Below are positions 9,069-17,454 of a stretch of DNA of 64,000 bases, piece by piece. Source of the stretch: Ensifer adhaerens (GTDB taxonomy: Bacteria; Pseudomonadota; Alphaproteobacteria; Rhizobiales; Rhizobiaceae); contig NZ_LGAP01000027.1 of NCBI RefSeq assembly GCF_001270265.1, positions 40,574 through 104,573 on the forward strand. Direction: 5' to 3'. Each line of letters begins with the position of its first letter. The stretch's first letter is position 1. The notes beneath the pieces were generated by a model. It did not search any database, was not told the DNA's origin, and was given only the letters and a program-made list of their open reading frames with translations. The position numbers were made by a program, and so were the translations under genes.

Positions 9069-10510
9069 TAGATTAGGTTGTCGGGCGGAGCGGCCGAGAG
9101 CTGTCGAACGACTTTCCCTGGGTTCATGTGGCCTTCCGGGTCCAACGCGTGCTTCAGCTTTTTCATCACCGCGATCTTGCCGGGGTCCCCGTATTTCTCG
9201 AGCAAATCGAGCTTCACCCGCCCGATGCCATATTCCGCGCTGAAAGAGCCGCCCATGTCGGCAGCCAAGCTGTAGATCAGCGGCGAGACAATAGTCTCAA
9301 ACGAAGACTTGAATTCAGACGGAACGGCCTCTGCCGGAGGAACGACGTTGAAGTGCACATTTCCATCACCGACATGCCCGTAGATCGAGAGAATGGCGCT
9401 GGGGCGATGCGATCTTACGATCTGCGAGGCTTGCTCAATGAACGAAGCGAGTCTCGAAGTCCGAACCGAAACGTCGTGTTTAACCGAGCCCCCATTCAGC
9501 ACTTCGGCCTCCGGGATGTTCTCCCGCAGATGCCAGAAGTGACTCCTGTGTTCCTCATTAGCCGCGATCGCACCGTCGATGACCAGACCATCGGTCATCG
9601 CTTCCTCCAGAAGCGCCTCAACGGCCCCTTGAATATCGAGCAGATGTGAAGAGGTTGCCGCTTCAAGCAAGACATAATGTTCGCTTGCCTGCTCCAGCGG
9701 ATGCCTGAGAGCGGGGCGCTTCCGCAACAGAAGTTCGAGAGAACTATTCGAGACGTATTCGAACGAAGTCACCGCGTCTCCGGTGAACCTCTGGGCGCGA
9801 TCGAGGAGGGTCGAAAGCTCAGAGATATCGCTTATCGCCAAAAAGGCTGTCACCGTGGCCCTGGGTTTTCTGGCCAGCTTCAACGACGCGCCCGTGATGA
9901 TGCCCAGGGTGCCCTCTGCTCCTATGAACAACTGCTTCGTATCGTACCCGGAGTTGTTCTTCCTTAGCGGATTAAGGTCGATCAGGAGCGAGCCGTCGGG
10001 AAGGACCACTTCCAACCCGAGGACCAAGTCCCTCGCCATGCCGTGCTTCACGACCGCTATTCCGCCCGCGTTGGTAGATAGGTTTCCACCGATCTGGCAG
10101 GACTGTTGCGATCCGAGGCTCAGCGGAAGCATCAAATCGCAGTCTGAGGCGGCGTCGTGCAGGTCGCTCAGGATGCATCCTGCATCAACGATCATAGACA
10201 AGTTGCCGACGTCTATCTCCCGAACCTTGTTCAAGCGCTCGAGGCTAACAACGACTTCACCTCCACCTCGATCTGGAGTCGCCGCCGTGCAGTAGCTGGT
10301 GTTTCCTCCTTGAGGGACGATCGGTACGCCGTGGGCGGTGAGTGTCCGAACGACTTGCTGCACTTCCGCGACAGAACGCGGCCTGAGCACCGCCACAGCA
10401 CGACCGGCGTAAAGATGACGAAAGTCGGTCGTGTACTTGCTCACGATATCCTGATCGCGGACGACGACCTCAGGGGGCAGACTTGAGAGGGCGTTCTCAA
10501 CAGCATTCAT
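9065..10510 (-). CDS. FAD-linked D-2-hydroxyacid dehydrogenase (GlcD/D-2-hydroxyglutarate dehydrogenase type)
   Basis: 481 residues from ATG 10510. The N-terminal half is a PCMH-type FAD domain (PQGGNTSYC near 67-75, IGGNLSTNAGG near 140-150, IGAEGTLGIIT near 197-206). The C-terminal half has the metal/substrate motif HVGDGNVH (379-386). The motif usually written SAEHGIG reads SAEYGIG here, a His-to-Tyr change at a well-conserved place, so substrate or metal handling may differ. These enzymes oxidise D-lactate, glycolate or D-2-hydroxyglutarate-like acids, passing electrons to a flavoprotein or quinone. It is the last gene of an operon with an MDR reductase and a GMC oxidoreductase. Confidence 0.87.
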   Translation of the reverse strand: MNAVENALSSLPPEVVVRDQDIVSKYTTDFRHLYAGRAVAVLRPRSVAEVQQVVRTLTAHGVPIVPQGGNTSYCTAATPDRGGGEVVVSLERLNKVREIDVGNLSMIVDAGCILSDLHDAASDCDLMLPLSLGSQQSCQIGGNLSTNAGGIAVVKHGMARDLVLGLEVVLPDGSLLIDLNPLRKNNSGYDTKQLFIGAEGTLGIITGASLKLARKPRATVTAFLAISDISELSTLLDRAQRFTGDAVTSFEYVSNSSLELLLRKRPALRHPLEQASEHYVLLEAATSSHLLDIQGAVEALLEEAMTDGLVIDGAIAANEEHRSHFWHLRENIPEAEVLNGGSVKHDVSVRTSRLASFIEQASQIVRSHRPSAILSIYGHVGDGNVHFNVVPPAEAVPSEFKSSFETIVSPLIYSLAADMGGSFSAEYGIGRVKLDLLEKYGDPGKIAVMKKLKHALDPEGHMNPGKVVRQLSAAPPDNLIY

Positions 10511-10561
10511 CAAATGTATCTCGTGTCACAGCGTCAGGATTCGCGAGGGTGTGCCCGTTGC

Positions 10562-11689
10562 TTACGGAACCACGACCAACTTGCCCACATGATTGCGTTT
10601 AACAAGTTCGGTCTGCGCCAGCGGCAAGTCCTTAAGCGAGTATGTTTTTTCGATCAGGGGCTTCAAGCGTCCCGAAGCGACGTGGTTGATGACCGACTTG
10701 AAGGTGTCAGGGGTTGGGCAAGTGATCCCGTACATCTCCAGATCCTTGTAGATGAGGTCCCGGAGATCCATCGGTTGGATGGGGCCTGCGATCGCACCTG
10801 CAGTGGAGTATCGTCCGCCGCGGCAAAGCAATTTGAGACTGTCCGTGAAGAAGGGACCGCCGACGACATCGGCGACGACATGCACCGCCCTTTCCCCCTC
10901 GATCGCCTCGATCGCCCCGCGAACATCCGGGTTCTCCCGTGCTACGAAATGGTGCGCGCCGAGAGCCCTCAATCGTTCCTCTTTCGCAGCTCCGGCGATG
11001 GCGATCACCGTTGCGCCCCGTATCAACGACAGCTGCACGAGTGCGGTACCCACGCCACCGGCAGCGCCGGTGATAACAACGGTCTCACCCCTGGCGAGCC
11101 GTGCACGGACGAGCATTTCTTCCGCAGTGTCATAAGACGTCGGAAAGGTTGCAAGTTCGGCGTCCGAGAGGCTGGACTCGATGGCGTAGGCATTCTCCGC
11201 CGGAACGACCACATACTCCGCAAAGCCGCCGTCGCGCTCCCCGCCAAGGTAGGCGACCAACTGGGCCCGCTCGGGGAGCGAAAGATCCCTGACCTGCGGG
11301 TCCACAATGACACGCTCGCCAATCCTCACGCTATCGACCGACCCGCCTACTTGCGCGATCGTCCCAACCACGGCCGCGCCTTGGATACGCGGGAAAACGA
11401 TCGTCTCCTCCTTCCACGTGCCGCTTGTCTCGGAATCGGATTTCGAGCCTCCGACGCCTTTCAGTCCCACGTCCTCAGAGAGGCTTTCATTGACGTCGCG
11501 GTCATACCACCGGGTGCGGAGATTGATGTCGGTGTTGTTCATGCCACATGCACCGACGCGAACTAGAACTTCCCCGGCTGCGGGGTGCGGCACAGGGACG
11601 TCATCACGGTACTCGAGCTTATCAATCCCCCCGAAACCGGTTAGGAGGACAGCGCGCATCTTTTCCGGAACTGATTGTTTGGTGTCCAT
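10562..11689 (-). CDS. MDR-superfamily zinc-type alcohol dehydrogenase / quinone oxidoreductase-like
   Basis: 375 residues, start supported by GAGGAG 6-8 nt upstream. The GroES-like N-terminal domain (DVPVPHPAAGEVLVRVGACG) is followed by a Rossmann domain with TGAAGGVGTALVQL. An insertion of roughly 30 residues after the GACGMNNTDIN motif (rich in Asp/Ser/Lys) makes the N-terminal domain longer than in plain quinone reductases. The usual catalytic-zinc His-Glu pair is not evident (FPRIQGAAVVG where GHE is usual), so it probably works without catalytic zinc. NAD(P)H-dependent; substrate unknown. It sits 48 nt after nothing but intergenic sequence from the FAD dehydrogenase and 68 nt from the GMC gene, on the same strand. 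Confidence 0.85.
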   Translation of the reverse strand: MDTKQSVPEKMRAVLLTGFGGIDKLEYRDDVPVPHPAAGEVLVRVGACGMNNTDINLRTRWYDRDVNESLSEDVGLKGVGGSKSDSETSGTWKEETIVFPRIQGAAVVGTIAQVGGSVDSVRIGERVIVDPQVRDLSLPERAQLVAYLGGERDGGFAEYVVVPAENAYAIESSLSDAELATFPTSYDTAEEMLVRARLARGETVVITGAAGGVGTALVQLSLIRGATVIAIAGAAKEERLRALGAHHFVARENPDVRGAIEAIEGERAVHVVADVVGGPFFTDSLKLLCRGGRYSTAGAIAGPIQPMDLRDLIYKDLEMYGITCPTPDTFKSVINHVASGRLKPLIEKTYSLKDLPLAQTELVKRNHVGKLVVVP

Positions 11690-11757
11690 AAATGTCTCCT
11701 CAATGACCGGCTAGTTCGGTTGCCTGATGATTGGAATATGGGTGGTTCATGACCATC

Positions 11758-13422
11758 CTATCGTTGCATCGTCTGCCAATTTGGGTTGATCCAGTAAGGC
11801 TCGTTCGAAGGACTGAGTTGCGCACGGCCGAGGCAAAGGTCCGCGGCCCGCTCACCAATCATCATCGCCGAAGCGTTGAGATTGGAGGTGACGACGACCG
11901 GCATGATCGATGCATCGGCAACGCGGAGGCCCTCGACGCCGCGCACCCTAAGTTCGGAATCAATGACCGCATTCGGGTCGTCGCTGCGCCCCATCGCGCA
12001 GGTGCCGGAGATGTGGAATGCGGTTGTGGCGCGATGCCGGATCCACTCGTCCAGCGCCTCTTTGCTCCTTACAGCCTCTCCAGGCTCGATTTCCGCCCCG
12101 CGGAACGGATCAAAGGAGCGTGAGGCGACCAATTCCCTGACGAGCGCAATCCCCTCCCGGAACGTTTGCATGTCACGCTCGTCGGAAAGGTAGTTGAACT
12201 GAAGCAGCGGTGCCACAGAAGGGTCTGCCGATCGAAGCCGCAGTGAGCCTCTCGCATAAGACGTCTCCACCGTGCAGTGAATTTGGAACGCTTCCTGTGG
12301 ATAGGGTTTGAAGTTGGAGTGCGAGATGCTCAGCGGAAAGAACTCAAACTTCAAATTGGGCTTGGAAATGCCCGCTCTGGTGCGAATATAGGCACTTACC
12401 TCGAACTGATTGCTCGCAGCGACTCCGCCCTTGAACAGAAACCAGTTGATGCCGACAAAGGCCTTCCGCGGCCATTCCGTGCTGCGCTTGAGGCTTACGG
12501 GCTGCTTGCAAGTGTATTGGATCGGGAGATCGAGATGATCCTGGAGGTTTGCGCCGACCCCCTTCGCATCGTGAACAACCGCGATTCCGTGGCTCTGCAA
12601 CTCGTCGGCCGGGCCTACACCGGACAGCTTCAGGATATGCGGCGAGCCCACACCGCCCGCGGAGAGGACGATTTCACGGCGCGACTTGAAGACTTTCGGA
12701 CCGTTCGCTGTTTGGCATTTGACTCCGACTGCACGGCGGCCTTCGAATACGATCTTCTCGACGAGGGTTTTCGCAGAGATCTTCAGGTTGGAGCGGGCCC
12801 GCACCGACGGATTGAGAAACGCAGCAGCGGAGGAGTTGCGCTGACCGTCTACGATCGTCTGCTCGGCGACCGAAAAGCCTTCGTGCTGCGGACCATTAGA
12901 ATCTTCGGAAATCGGGTAGCCGATTTCACGACCCGCGTTTAGAAACGCAGCATTCAGCGGGTTCGTCGGCTTTGGACGTGTAACCCGCAATGGGCCGCTC
13001 CTGCCCCGATAGCGGTCATCCCCGGACTTGGCGCATTCCATTCGCATGAAGTACGGCAGGACATCCGCGTATCCCCAACCTGCGCATCCGTGGTCGTCGC
13101 GCCACTCGTCATAGTCCTGAGGATTTCCACGAGTGTAGACCATGCCATTAATCGCAGACGACCCGCCAATCACCCGCCCTCGCGGATGGGCCATTACGCG
13201 TCCGCCAAGGCCCTCTTCGACCTCGGACTCAAAGGCCCAGTTGTAGGTGGTAGACGTGAGAAGGGAATCTACAGCGAGTGGCATTCTCACTTGCCAAGGG
13301 CTTGCATCCGGCCCGGCCTCGATCAACAGAACCGACACCGCCGGGTCGCCGCTCAAGCGGGCTGCCAATGCGCATCCGGCAGAACCTCCCCCGACTACGA
13401 TGAAATCGAACTCCCGCTCCAT
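11758..13422 (-). CDS. GMC-family FAD oxidoreductase (choline/alcohol dehydrogenase-like)
   Basis: 554 residues from ATG 13422, preceded by GGGAG. The FAD-binding glycine motif VVGGGSAGCALAARL lies at residues 9-23, GMC signature stretches GGSSAINGMVYTRG and LSAGGVGSPHILKLSGVG follow, and the C terminus has the catalytic His in FHISGTCAMG (about 470) and Asn in SNLNASAMM (about 514). Such enzymes oxidise primary alcohols, polyols, polyethylene glycol or choline. It heads an operon continuing into the MDR reductase and the FAD dehydrogenase, which together could oxidise an alcohol to a hydroxyacid and on. An operator-like site is 72 nt upstream of the start. Confidence 0.9.
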   Translation of the reverse strand: MEREFDFIVVGGGSAGCALAARLSGDPAVSVLLIEAGPDASPWQVRMPLAVDSLLTSTTYNWAFESEVEEGLGGRVMAHPRGRVIGGSSAINGMVYTRGNPQDYDEWRDDHGCAGWGYADVLPYFMRMECAKSGDDRYRGRSGPLRVTRPKPTNPLNAAFLNAGREIGYPISEDSNGPQHEGFSVAEQTIVDGQRNSSAAAFLNPSVRARSNLKISAKTLVEKIVFEGRRAVGVKCQTANGPKVFKSRREIVLSAGGVGSPHILKLSGVGPADELQSHGIAVVHDAKGVGANLQDHLDLPIQYTCKQPVSLKRSTEWPRKAFVGINWFLFKGGVAASNQFEVSAYIRTRAGISKPNLKFEFFPLSISHSNFKPYPQEAFQIHCTVETSYARGSLRLRSADPSVAPLLQFNYLSDERDMQTFREGIALVRELVASRSFDPFRGAEIEPGEAVRSKEALDEWIRHRATTAFHISGTCAMGRSDDPNAVIDSELRVRGVEGLRVADASIMPVVVTSNLNASAMMIGERAADLCLGRAQLSPSNEPYWINPNWQTMQR

Positions 13423-13493
13423 GGATTTGCCGCTCCCAGTTATCTGCTCGTAATGTTCTCGTGTGACAGGACGAACCGAAAGGGACGTTCCAC

Positions 13494-13507
13494 AAACTAA
13501 CGAGTAT
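13494..13507 (-). promoter_or_regulatory. operator-like site upstream of the GMC oxidoreductase operon
   Basis: Minus strand ATACTCGTTAGTTT, matching the site at 17405-17418 in its core TACTCGTTAGT. No convincing second copy 20 bp downstream was found. It is placed 72 nt before the GMC start codon. Confidence 0.4.
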
Positions 13508-13567
13508 GTTATTAGTCTTTGTAGTACACGACGAAAGCCGACGTCAAGACTTCTGCCGATCAGCGTC

Positions 13568-13605
13568 ACCAAAACACCAACCGCTCGCACCTCGGTGCGA
13601 GCGGT
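13568..13605 (-). terminator. terminator of the 17293-13625 oligopeptide ABC operon
   Basis: An 11-bp perfect stem, ACCGCTCGCAC (13580-13590) with GTGCGAGCGGT (13595-13605), loop of 4 nt, followed on the minus strand by TTGGTGTTTTGG. It starts 20 nt after the ATPase stop codon. The T-tract is interrupted, so efficiency is uncertain. Confidence 0.6.
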
Positions 13606-13624
13606 CTTCGAAGACGAGTGAAGT

Positions 13625-15283
13625 TCAAGAGGAAACTACGGCCGACGGCGCAGCGGATCGGGCTTCGAGGATCCCGGTTAGCCAGCCCGTTTCCATTTTA
13701 GGGACCGACGACAGCAGCAGCTCTGTGTATGGATGATACGGCGGAGCGAGCACGTCTGTCTTGAGGCCCTGGTCGATGATCCTCCCCGACTTCATGACGA
13801 TTACTTCGTCGGCGATCGCCTGAACGGTGTTGATGTCGTGGGTGATGAACATATAAGTGACCCCGAGTTGCCGCTGCAGGTCCGTGAGAAGCTTTAGGAT
13901 TCCTTCCTGGACAACTTGATCAAGCGCCGATGTCACCTCGTCACAGATAATCAGTTCTGGATCGGCAGCGAGAGCCCGCGCGATACAGATACGCTGCTTC
14001 TGACCGCCCGATAGCTCGGATGGTAGTCTGTCGTAAAACGTCTCTCCGAGTTCGATACGCTCGAGCAACTGTACCGTCTCGGCCACCAGAGCTGCGCCTC
14101 TGAGATTCTTGAATACCTGTACGGCGCGCGAAAGGATTTCCCCAACAGTATGGCGCGGATTCAACGCTGTATCGGGAATCTGATGGACGAGCTGTATCTT
14201 CTTGAGAAGCGCTCGACCACGCTGCTGCAGATCGCCGGGGAGAGCCTTGCCCTCATAAAGCACCGAGCCGTGCGTCGGAGGCAGCAGGCCCGCGATGGAC
14301 CGGGCCAGCGTCGACTTGCCCGAGCCGGATTCGCCCACAACACAGATCGTTCGCCCGCGCGGCAGATCCACGTTGATATCGTCCAGCACTTTGTGTTGGC
14401 CATAAGAGGCCGACAGATTTTGCACCCGAAGCAGCACACTGTCACGCTCCGACGGATCCTTGTAGAGGTTCCGAACCGCCCACAGGGACTTGGTATAATC
14501 CTCCTTCGGATCTGCTATCATCTCGCTCGTTGGCGCTTCCTCAACCGTATTCCCATGCCGAAGTACCTTAATCCGGTCGGCCATTTGCGCGACGACGGCG
14601 AGGTCGTGCGTAATGTAAAGGGCAGCTGTGTGATAATGTTCGACCAGAATACGAACTGATGCGAGAACCTCGACCTGGGTCGTTACGTCCAATGCGGTGG
14701 TCGGCTCGTCAAAGATGATAAGATCGGGTTTGCAGATCATGGCCATGGCCGTCATGATCCGCTGAAGCTGGCCGCCAGACACCTGATGGGGGTAGCGGTA
14801 GCCGATCTGCTCTGGATTGGGCAGTTGAAGCTTGCGATAGAGTTCGATCGCGTCCGCTTCGGCCTCATCGCGGGTCTTCAATCCCTTGCAGACTGCAGCC
14901 TCCACCGTCTGGGTAATAAGGCGCTTGGCCGGGTTGAAAGCCGCCGCGGCACTTTGAGCTACGTAGGCGATCCGATTGCCTCTTAGTTCCCGAAGACGCT
15001 TTTCCGAACAGCCGACGAGGTCTTCGCCATCAAATAAGACTTGCCCGCCGGTAATCTTGCATCCGGGTTTGGCGTAGCCCATGGCTGCCAAACCCAGCGA
15101 TGACTTGCCCGCTCCCGACTCTCCGATCAGGCCGACGACTTCACCGCGATTGACGACGAGGTCGACGCCTTTGACGATCTTGTGCCAGGTATCGTTACTG
15201 AAACCGTCGATCCTCAGATCCCGGATCTCGAGAAGATTGCCGCCCTTCTGGCGAGCTTCGAAGCCGCGTGTGTCAGTGCTCAT
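13625..15283 (-). CDS. oligopeptide-type ABC transporter ATPase (DppD-DppF fusion)
   Basis: 552 residues from ATG 15283, which overlaps the permease stop; an in-frame GTG at 15295 is an alternative. Two complete ABC domains are fused: first with Walker A GESGAGKSS and signature VSGGQLQR, second with GESGSGKST and LSGGQKQR. In the Dpp/Opp family these are usually two proteins; fusions are common in rhizobia. It energises the two permeases encoded upstream and probably the binding proteins at 17455 and perhaps 25562. The order permease B, permease C, fused ATPase is the same as in the clusters ending at 39002 and 49417. Confidence 0.92.
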   Translation of the reverse strand: MSTDTRGFEARQKGGNLLEIRDLRIDGFSNDTWHKIVKGVDLVVNRGEVVGLIGESGAGKSSLGLAAMGYAKPGCKITGGQVLFDGEDLVGCSEKRLRELRGNRIAYVAQSAAAAFNPAKRLITQTVEAAVCKGLKTRDEAEADAIELYRKLQLPNPEQIGYRYPHQVSGGQLQRIMTAMAMICKPDLIIFDEPTTALDVTTQVEVLASVRILVEHYHTAALYITHDLAVVAQMADRIKVLRHGNTVEEAPTSEMIADPKEDYTKSLWAVRNLYKDPSERDSVLLRVQNLSASYGQHKVLDDINVDLPRGRTICVVGESGSGKSTLARSIAGLLPPTHGSVLYEGKALPGDLQQRGRALLKKIQLVHQIPDTALNPRHTVGEILSRAVQVFKNLRGAALVAETVQLLERIELGETFYDRLPSELSGGQKQRICIARALAADPELIICDEVTSALDQVVQEGILKLLTDLQRQLGVTYMFITHDINTVQAIADEVIVMKSGRIIDQGLKTDVLAPPYHPYTELLLSSVPKMETGWLTGILEARSAAPSAVVSS

Positions 15284-16166
15284 CTTTAAACCCACTGATA
15301 TTATGCAAGAACCAATCGACGACGAAATTCACAGCCACCGTCAGAAGCCCGATCGCTGCCGCCGGAAGAAGAGGAGTAATGTCGCCGTAGGTGATCAAGG
15401 TCGCATTCTCGCGAACCATCGATCCCCAATCCGCCGTTGGCGGCTGGATCCCGACGCCCAGGAACGACAACGCAGAAATAGTCAGGAATACGAAGCAGAA
15501 ACGGAGCCCGGCTTCGGCAACAAGTGGCGGCAAAATGTTCGGCAGGATTTCGCGGAAGACGATCCACGACGGGCGCTCTCCACGGAGTCTCGCAGCTTCG
15601 ATGAATTCCATCGAGGCGACCGACAGACCGCTTGTGCGCGCGAGCCTATAGAAATTAGTCGAGTCCAGAACCGCGATGATCAGGATTAGGCTCCAAATAT
15701 TGGAGCCGAAGATCGCCAGCAGCATCAGCGAGAAGATCAGACCCGGAATGGATAGGACGATATCAATGGATCGAGAAAGCACCTGATCGACCCATCCCTT
15801 GAACAGAGCGGCGACCAATCCGAGCGAAACACCGAAGAAGAAAGACAGTGCCGTTGTGATCACCGCAATACCGAGCGTGTTGCGCGCGCCGTAAATCAGC
15901 CGCGTAAGAACATCCCGGCCAAGTTGGTCGGTGCCGAGCATGAACTCGGAACTCCATGGAGCGAAGGCCTCCGGAAACACCTGCGCTTCGCCGTACGGAG
16001 CGATCATCGGCGCAAATAGCGCAACCACGGCATAGCACGCTACGACGACTACGCCGAACCATGCAGTCAAGGGTGCGCGGGCGAAGGCTTTCCATATTCT
16101 GGTGCGACGGCTGCGGCCCGGCTTGAACGGTTTCCGCTGCGTAACGGGGTTGATTGTAGTGCTCAT
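15273..16166 (-). CDS. oligopeptide-type ABC permease (DppC-like)
   Basis: 297 residues with one N-terminal membrane segment, a conserved periplasmic loop with LGTDQLGRDVLTRLIYGAR, and five further segments with the EAA loop (EAARLRGERPSWIVFREILPN is the cytoplasmic contact for the ATPase). The start overlaps the preceding permease stop by 4 nt. It is very similar along its length to the permease at 51050-51934, including the identical stretch GVGIQPPTADWGSM, so the two transporters are recent paralogues or share a subfamily. Confidence 0.92.
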   Translation of the reverse strand: MSTTINPVTQRKPFKPGRSRRTRIWKAFARAPLTAWFGVVVVACYAVVALFAPMIAPYGEAQVFPEAFAPWSSEFMLGTDQLGRDVLTRLIYGARNTLGIAVITTALSFFFGVSLGLVAALFKGWVDQVLSRSIDIVLSIPGLIFSLMLLAIFGSNIWSLILIIAVLDSTNFYRLARTSGLSVASMEFIEAARLRGERPSWIVFREILPNILPPLVAEAGLRFCFVFLTISALSFLGVGIQPPTADWGSMVRENATLITYGDITPLLPAAAIGLLTVAVNFVVDWFLHNISGFKDEH

Positions 16167-17293
16167 CGGGGGTGCAGCAGCCTCGGGTTGGTTACAATTG
16201 TTACGATGTCGGTCACGAGATTAAGCAGGATGTAGGCGCTCGCGAATATCAGCGTGCACGCCTGGACAACCGGGATGTCGCGAGAGCGCACCGCGTCGAC
16301 CAGCAACTGTCCTGCGCCTGGATAGACAAAGACGACCTCCACGACGACGACGCCAGTGATCAGGTAAGCCAAATTCACCGTGACGACGTAGGCTATGGGT
16401 CCCCAGGCGTTCGGCAACGCATGACGCACGATGATCGAAAACGGGCTCACGCCTTTGAGATGCGCCATCTCGACATAGGGCGTTGCGAGCAGATTCATGA
16501 TCGCAGCTCTGGTCATCCGCATCATATACGCCACCGTCACGAGGCCCAGCGTGAGAGCGGGAAGCGTGATCATCCAGAGCCGATCTATAAACCCCATGTC
16601 TGGGGCCACGTCCGAGAGGATGGGGAATGCTGGGATCGCCGCGAAACCGGTCGCCAACCACTCCGAAAGCCAAGTCGGCAGCGCTTGGGCCCAGCCCGTC
16701 ATGACGAAGTTGTCGCGCATGATGACGAAGTACGTGAGAATGTAGGCGACGAAGAACTCTGGAACGGATATCACGGTGAGCGTGGTACTGTTCAGTATCC
16801 GGTCCACCCAACCGTTCCGGTAAAAGGCGCAGATCACTCCAAGAAAAATGGAGAGCGGAACCGCAATAATCGCGACAATGGCGGCCAAAAACATCGTGTT
16901 GAAAAGGCGCGGCGCCACCATCGCTGAGACGTACCGCTTGCTGTCGCCTCGACTTGTGAACGACGCCCCGAAATCACCTTTGACAGCGCCGCTGATCCAA
17001 GAGACATAACGCTCAACTGCCGGTCTATCCAAGCCAAGTTCACGCTCAAATGCCGCAACAGATTCCGGGGTCGCGGATTGTCCGAGTACGGCGGTCGCAT
17101 AGTTGCCCGGCAACAGAGTGACCGATCCGAAAATAATCAACGAAACGACGAAGAGTGACGCGACGGCGAGCGCCAGACGCTGGACTATGATTGATACAAG
17201 CCGTCGCACCACGCCTTGGCTTTTACGACTTCTCATAACAGTCGTTCCCGGTGGGTTAATGTTCTCGATCGCACCCGCGATATGCTGATCCAT
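16163..17293 (-). CDS. oligopeptide-type ABC permease (DppB-like)
   Basis: 376 residues; six membrane segments in the DppB pattern, with the early GSVTLLPGNYATAVLGQSATPE stretch (periplasmic) and the EAA-like loop HLKGVSPFSIIVRHALPNAW. The first about 30 residues are an unusual soluble extension; a start at the internal Met of MRSRKS is possible. The gene opens the minus-strand operon and is divergent from the binding-protein gene at 17455, with which it shares the 161-nt regulatory region. Confidence 0.9.
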   Translation of the reverse strand: MDQHIAGAIENINPPGTTVMRSRKSQGVVRRLVSIIVQRLALAVASLFVVSLIIFGSVTLLPGNYATAVLGQSATPESVAAFERELGLDRPAVERYVSWISGAVKGDFGASFTSRGDSKRYVSAMVAPRLFNTMFLAAIVAIIAVPLSIFLGVICAFYRNGWVDRILNSTTLTVISVPEFFVAYILTYFVIMRDNFVMTGWAQALPTWLSEWLATGFAAIPAFPILSDVAPDMGFIDRLWMITLPALTLGLVTVAYMMRMTRAAIMNLLATPYVEMAHLKGVSPFSIIVRHALPNAWGPIAYVVTVNLAYLITGVVVVEVVFVYPGAGQLLVDAVRSRDIPVVQACTLIFASAYILLNLVTDIVTIVTNPRLLHPR

Positions 17294-17404
17294 GTCCTGT
17301 TGCCCCTGTTGGTTCCTTCACCGGGAGCTAGCGAGATGTCTGCTCTTCGGGGGAGGAGCCCTGCGCGGCTTATGGCTTGACACATTGTAGCCGCGATTTA
17401 TCAT

Positions 17405-17438
17405 GTACTCGTTAGTATAAAAAATAACCGCTCGGTAC
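17405..17438 (+). promoter_or_regulatory. tandem operator-like element upstream of the binding-protein gene
   Basis: GTACTCGTTAGTAT (17405-17418) then N8 and ACCG; a weaker second copy, TAACCGCTCGGTAC (17425-17438), has a 20-bp offset. The element is closely matched upstream of the paralogous orphan binding-protein gene (27129-27162, minus strand). It begins 50 nt before the start codon at 17455 and lies between divergent transporter genes, so it could control both. Confidence 0.55.
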
Positions 17439-17454
17439 AAGGGAAATCTTTCCG

